A stretch of DNA of 64,000 bases from Campylorhamphus procurvoides (lineage: Eukaryota; Chordata; Aves; Passeriformes; Dendrocolaptidae). The notes under the pieces are model-generated. The model worked only from the letters and a program-made list of their open reading frames with translations. It was not told where the DNA came from and made no database searches. Where the stretch lies: NCBI GenBank assembly GCA_013396655.1, contig WBMV01006201.1, forward strand, positions 124,001 through 188,000, in the 5' to 3' direction. The translations under genes and the position numbers were made by a program. Of the stretch, positions 62,921 to 64,000 are shown piece by piece (the stretch's first letter is position 1; each line of letters begins with the position of its first letter).

Positions 62921-64000
62921 TCATATAAACTGTTTGCCACAAACACGTCTGGTTGTGTCACGGTGCAGTGACGTGGCAGAAGTATCTTCTGCTCTGCGGT
63001 CTGAATGAAGCAAGTTTTACAGTCTGAGGATCAGAGGTTTTCACCTTTTGTATTTTATAAATATCAAGAGTGTTGCATTGCATTTCAGCTGATCAATTCT
63101 CTGTAAAGGCAACACTGTGCTAAGGGAGAAGCACTGAACTGATGCCTGAAAACCTTCCTTTGCCTGAATACATCCTGTGATTCTTCATCTGAGTAAAGAG
63201 ATTGAGAAGCTATATCATTTTTCTTCAAAAGCATTCTGTAAAGGTGACTTAATTACTTCTTGCATAATAATTTGAAAATGAAAAATTCTGTCATGTTTAC
63301 AATTAGAAAGGGTTTTAACTCCCTTTTGAAGGAAAACAGTGGTTCCCTGGGATGTGAGTTTTTGGCAGGGGGAGCTTTGGTGAGGTTTTTTCTTGTCACT
63401 CTTACAGATTTTACCTTTCCAATCCTGATGTAAAAAGTCTTGCTGAAGAATTTCTCTGGAATGACAGCCTACCATTAGAGAAGCACTGCGTCTAGTATCA
63501 TTGCACAGATACATAGCAGGGATGATTTGCGTTGTTGAAATGGAGAGATCAGGGATCCACTGCTCTGAGTATGACTGTTTTCTGTATGTCTTTCATTTTA
63601 TTTAGGCATCTGCTCATTCTTTCCTTTATATCCACAGCTCATGGGTTCATCTTTTCCCAGGCAAAGACAAAATACATGGCTTTCTTTACATGTGTTCCAC
63701 TTAGCAATGTTTAGTGCAGAATGGTGTTGTGAGGAAAGATGCTGAGTGGGAATTGGGGAAAAATTGCAAGGAGGTATGGAAGGACTCTATTTATTATTCT
63801 GTATACAAAGAGCAGCTTCCAGTCTGACTGCTGTTCACTGTATTAGAAAAATTCTGATCACATTATGCATTTCCCTATGAAAGTTCATCTTTTTAATGAA
63901 CAAAAAATATTGTGCAGTGTAGCAGACACCCAGTCATATGGATGCTTGGTATATAGAATTAAAGAATTACTTATGTGATCTATGTTGATGGGCTCTGTGG
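62921..64000. other. Downstream of promoter candidate; no exon assigned
   Basis: If the promoter is used, a 5' untranslated exon would start here. Open frames are short (99 codons minus at 63215-63514, 60 codons plus at 63532-63714) and unrecognised. The tract 'ttgcattgcatttcag' ending at 63089 is acceptor-like, but no matching donor pattern defines an exon. Confidence 0.35.

Overview
The window looks like 64 kb of nuclear DNA from a bird. The main evidence is several chicken-repeat-1 (CR1) LINE 3' ends that finish in degenerate ATTCTRTG octamers, and LTRs with the TGTCC...GACA ends and body features of avian class III (ERVL-like) retroviruses. The AT-rich background, the low CpG content and the scattered AAAC/GTTT-rich low-complexity tracts also fit. 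I cannot name the species. There is nothing bacterial, viral or plasmid-like in the organisation.

I find no protein-coding gene that I would defend. The longest open frames are 152 codons (34791-35249, minus), 150 codons (2645-3097, plus) and 147 codons (8384-8827, plus). About one frame of that length is expected by chance in 64 kb of this composition. None resembles a family I recognise, and none has a convincing gene-like series of exons. The window is therefore intergenic, or lies inside a very large intron.

Layout. 1-5.4 kb: unique sequence with one CR1 end (3223-3479). 5.45-5.72 kb: a homogeneous 10-bp minisatellite followed by a short CR1 end. 6.15-6.23 kb: a candidate exon with strong splice sites. 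9.37-9.71 kb: the only dense CpG patch, with CRE-like, TATA-like and ATTAAA elements, followed by a perfect hairpin and a T run. 10.4-10.9 kb: GT-rich and AC-rich tracts around a candidate exon. 15.18-15.55 kb: a solo LTR with a near-perfect 5-bp target duplication. 18.4 kb: an AC-rich tract. 24.5-24.65 kb: an octamer/CCAAT/homeodomain-site cluster. 26.65-27.02 kb: the best-preserved CR1 end. 27-48 kb: almost featureless. 48.06-48.19 kb: an AC-rich tract. 50.59 kb: a perfect 20-bp palindrome. 51.6-51.9 kb: a pyrimidine-rich strand. 53.16-53.46 kb: a CR1 end of a different subfamily. 59.13-59.43 kb: a reverse-orientation CR1 piece. 60.87-61.31 kb: a reverse-orientation LTR. 62.7-62.9 kb: the best pol II promoter candidate (GC box, two CCAAT boxes, CRE-like site, TATAAAAG), pointing off the right edge.

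I found no new multi-gene system. The observations most worth following are the 62.7-62.9 kb promoter candidate, the CpG-dense 9.4 kb element, the minisatellite with both G-quadruplex and triplex potential, and the splice-flanked candidate exon at 6.15 kb. Repeat family calls come from remembered consensus features, not from a database search.
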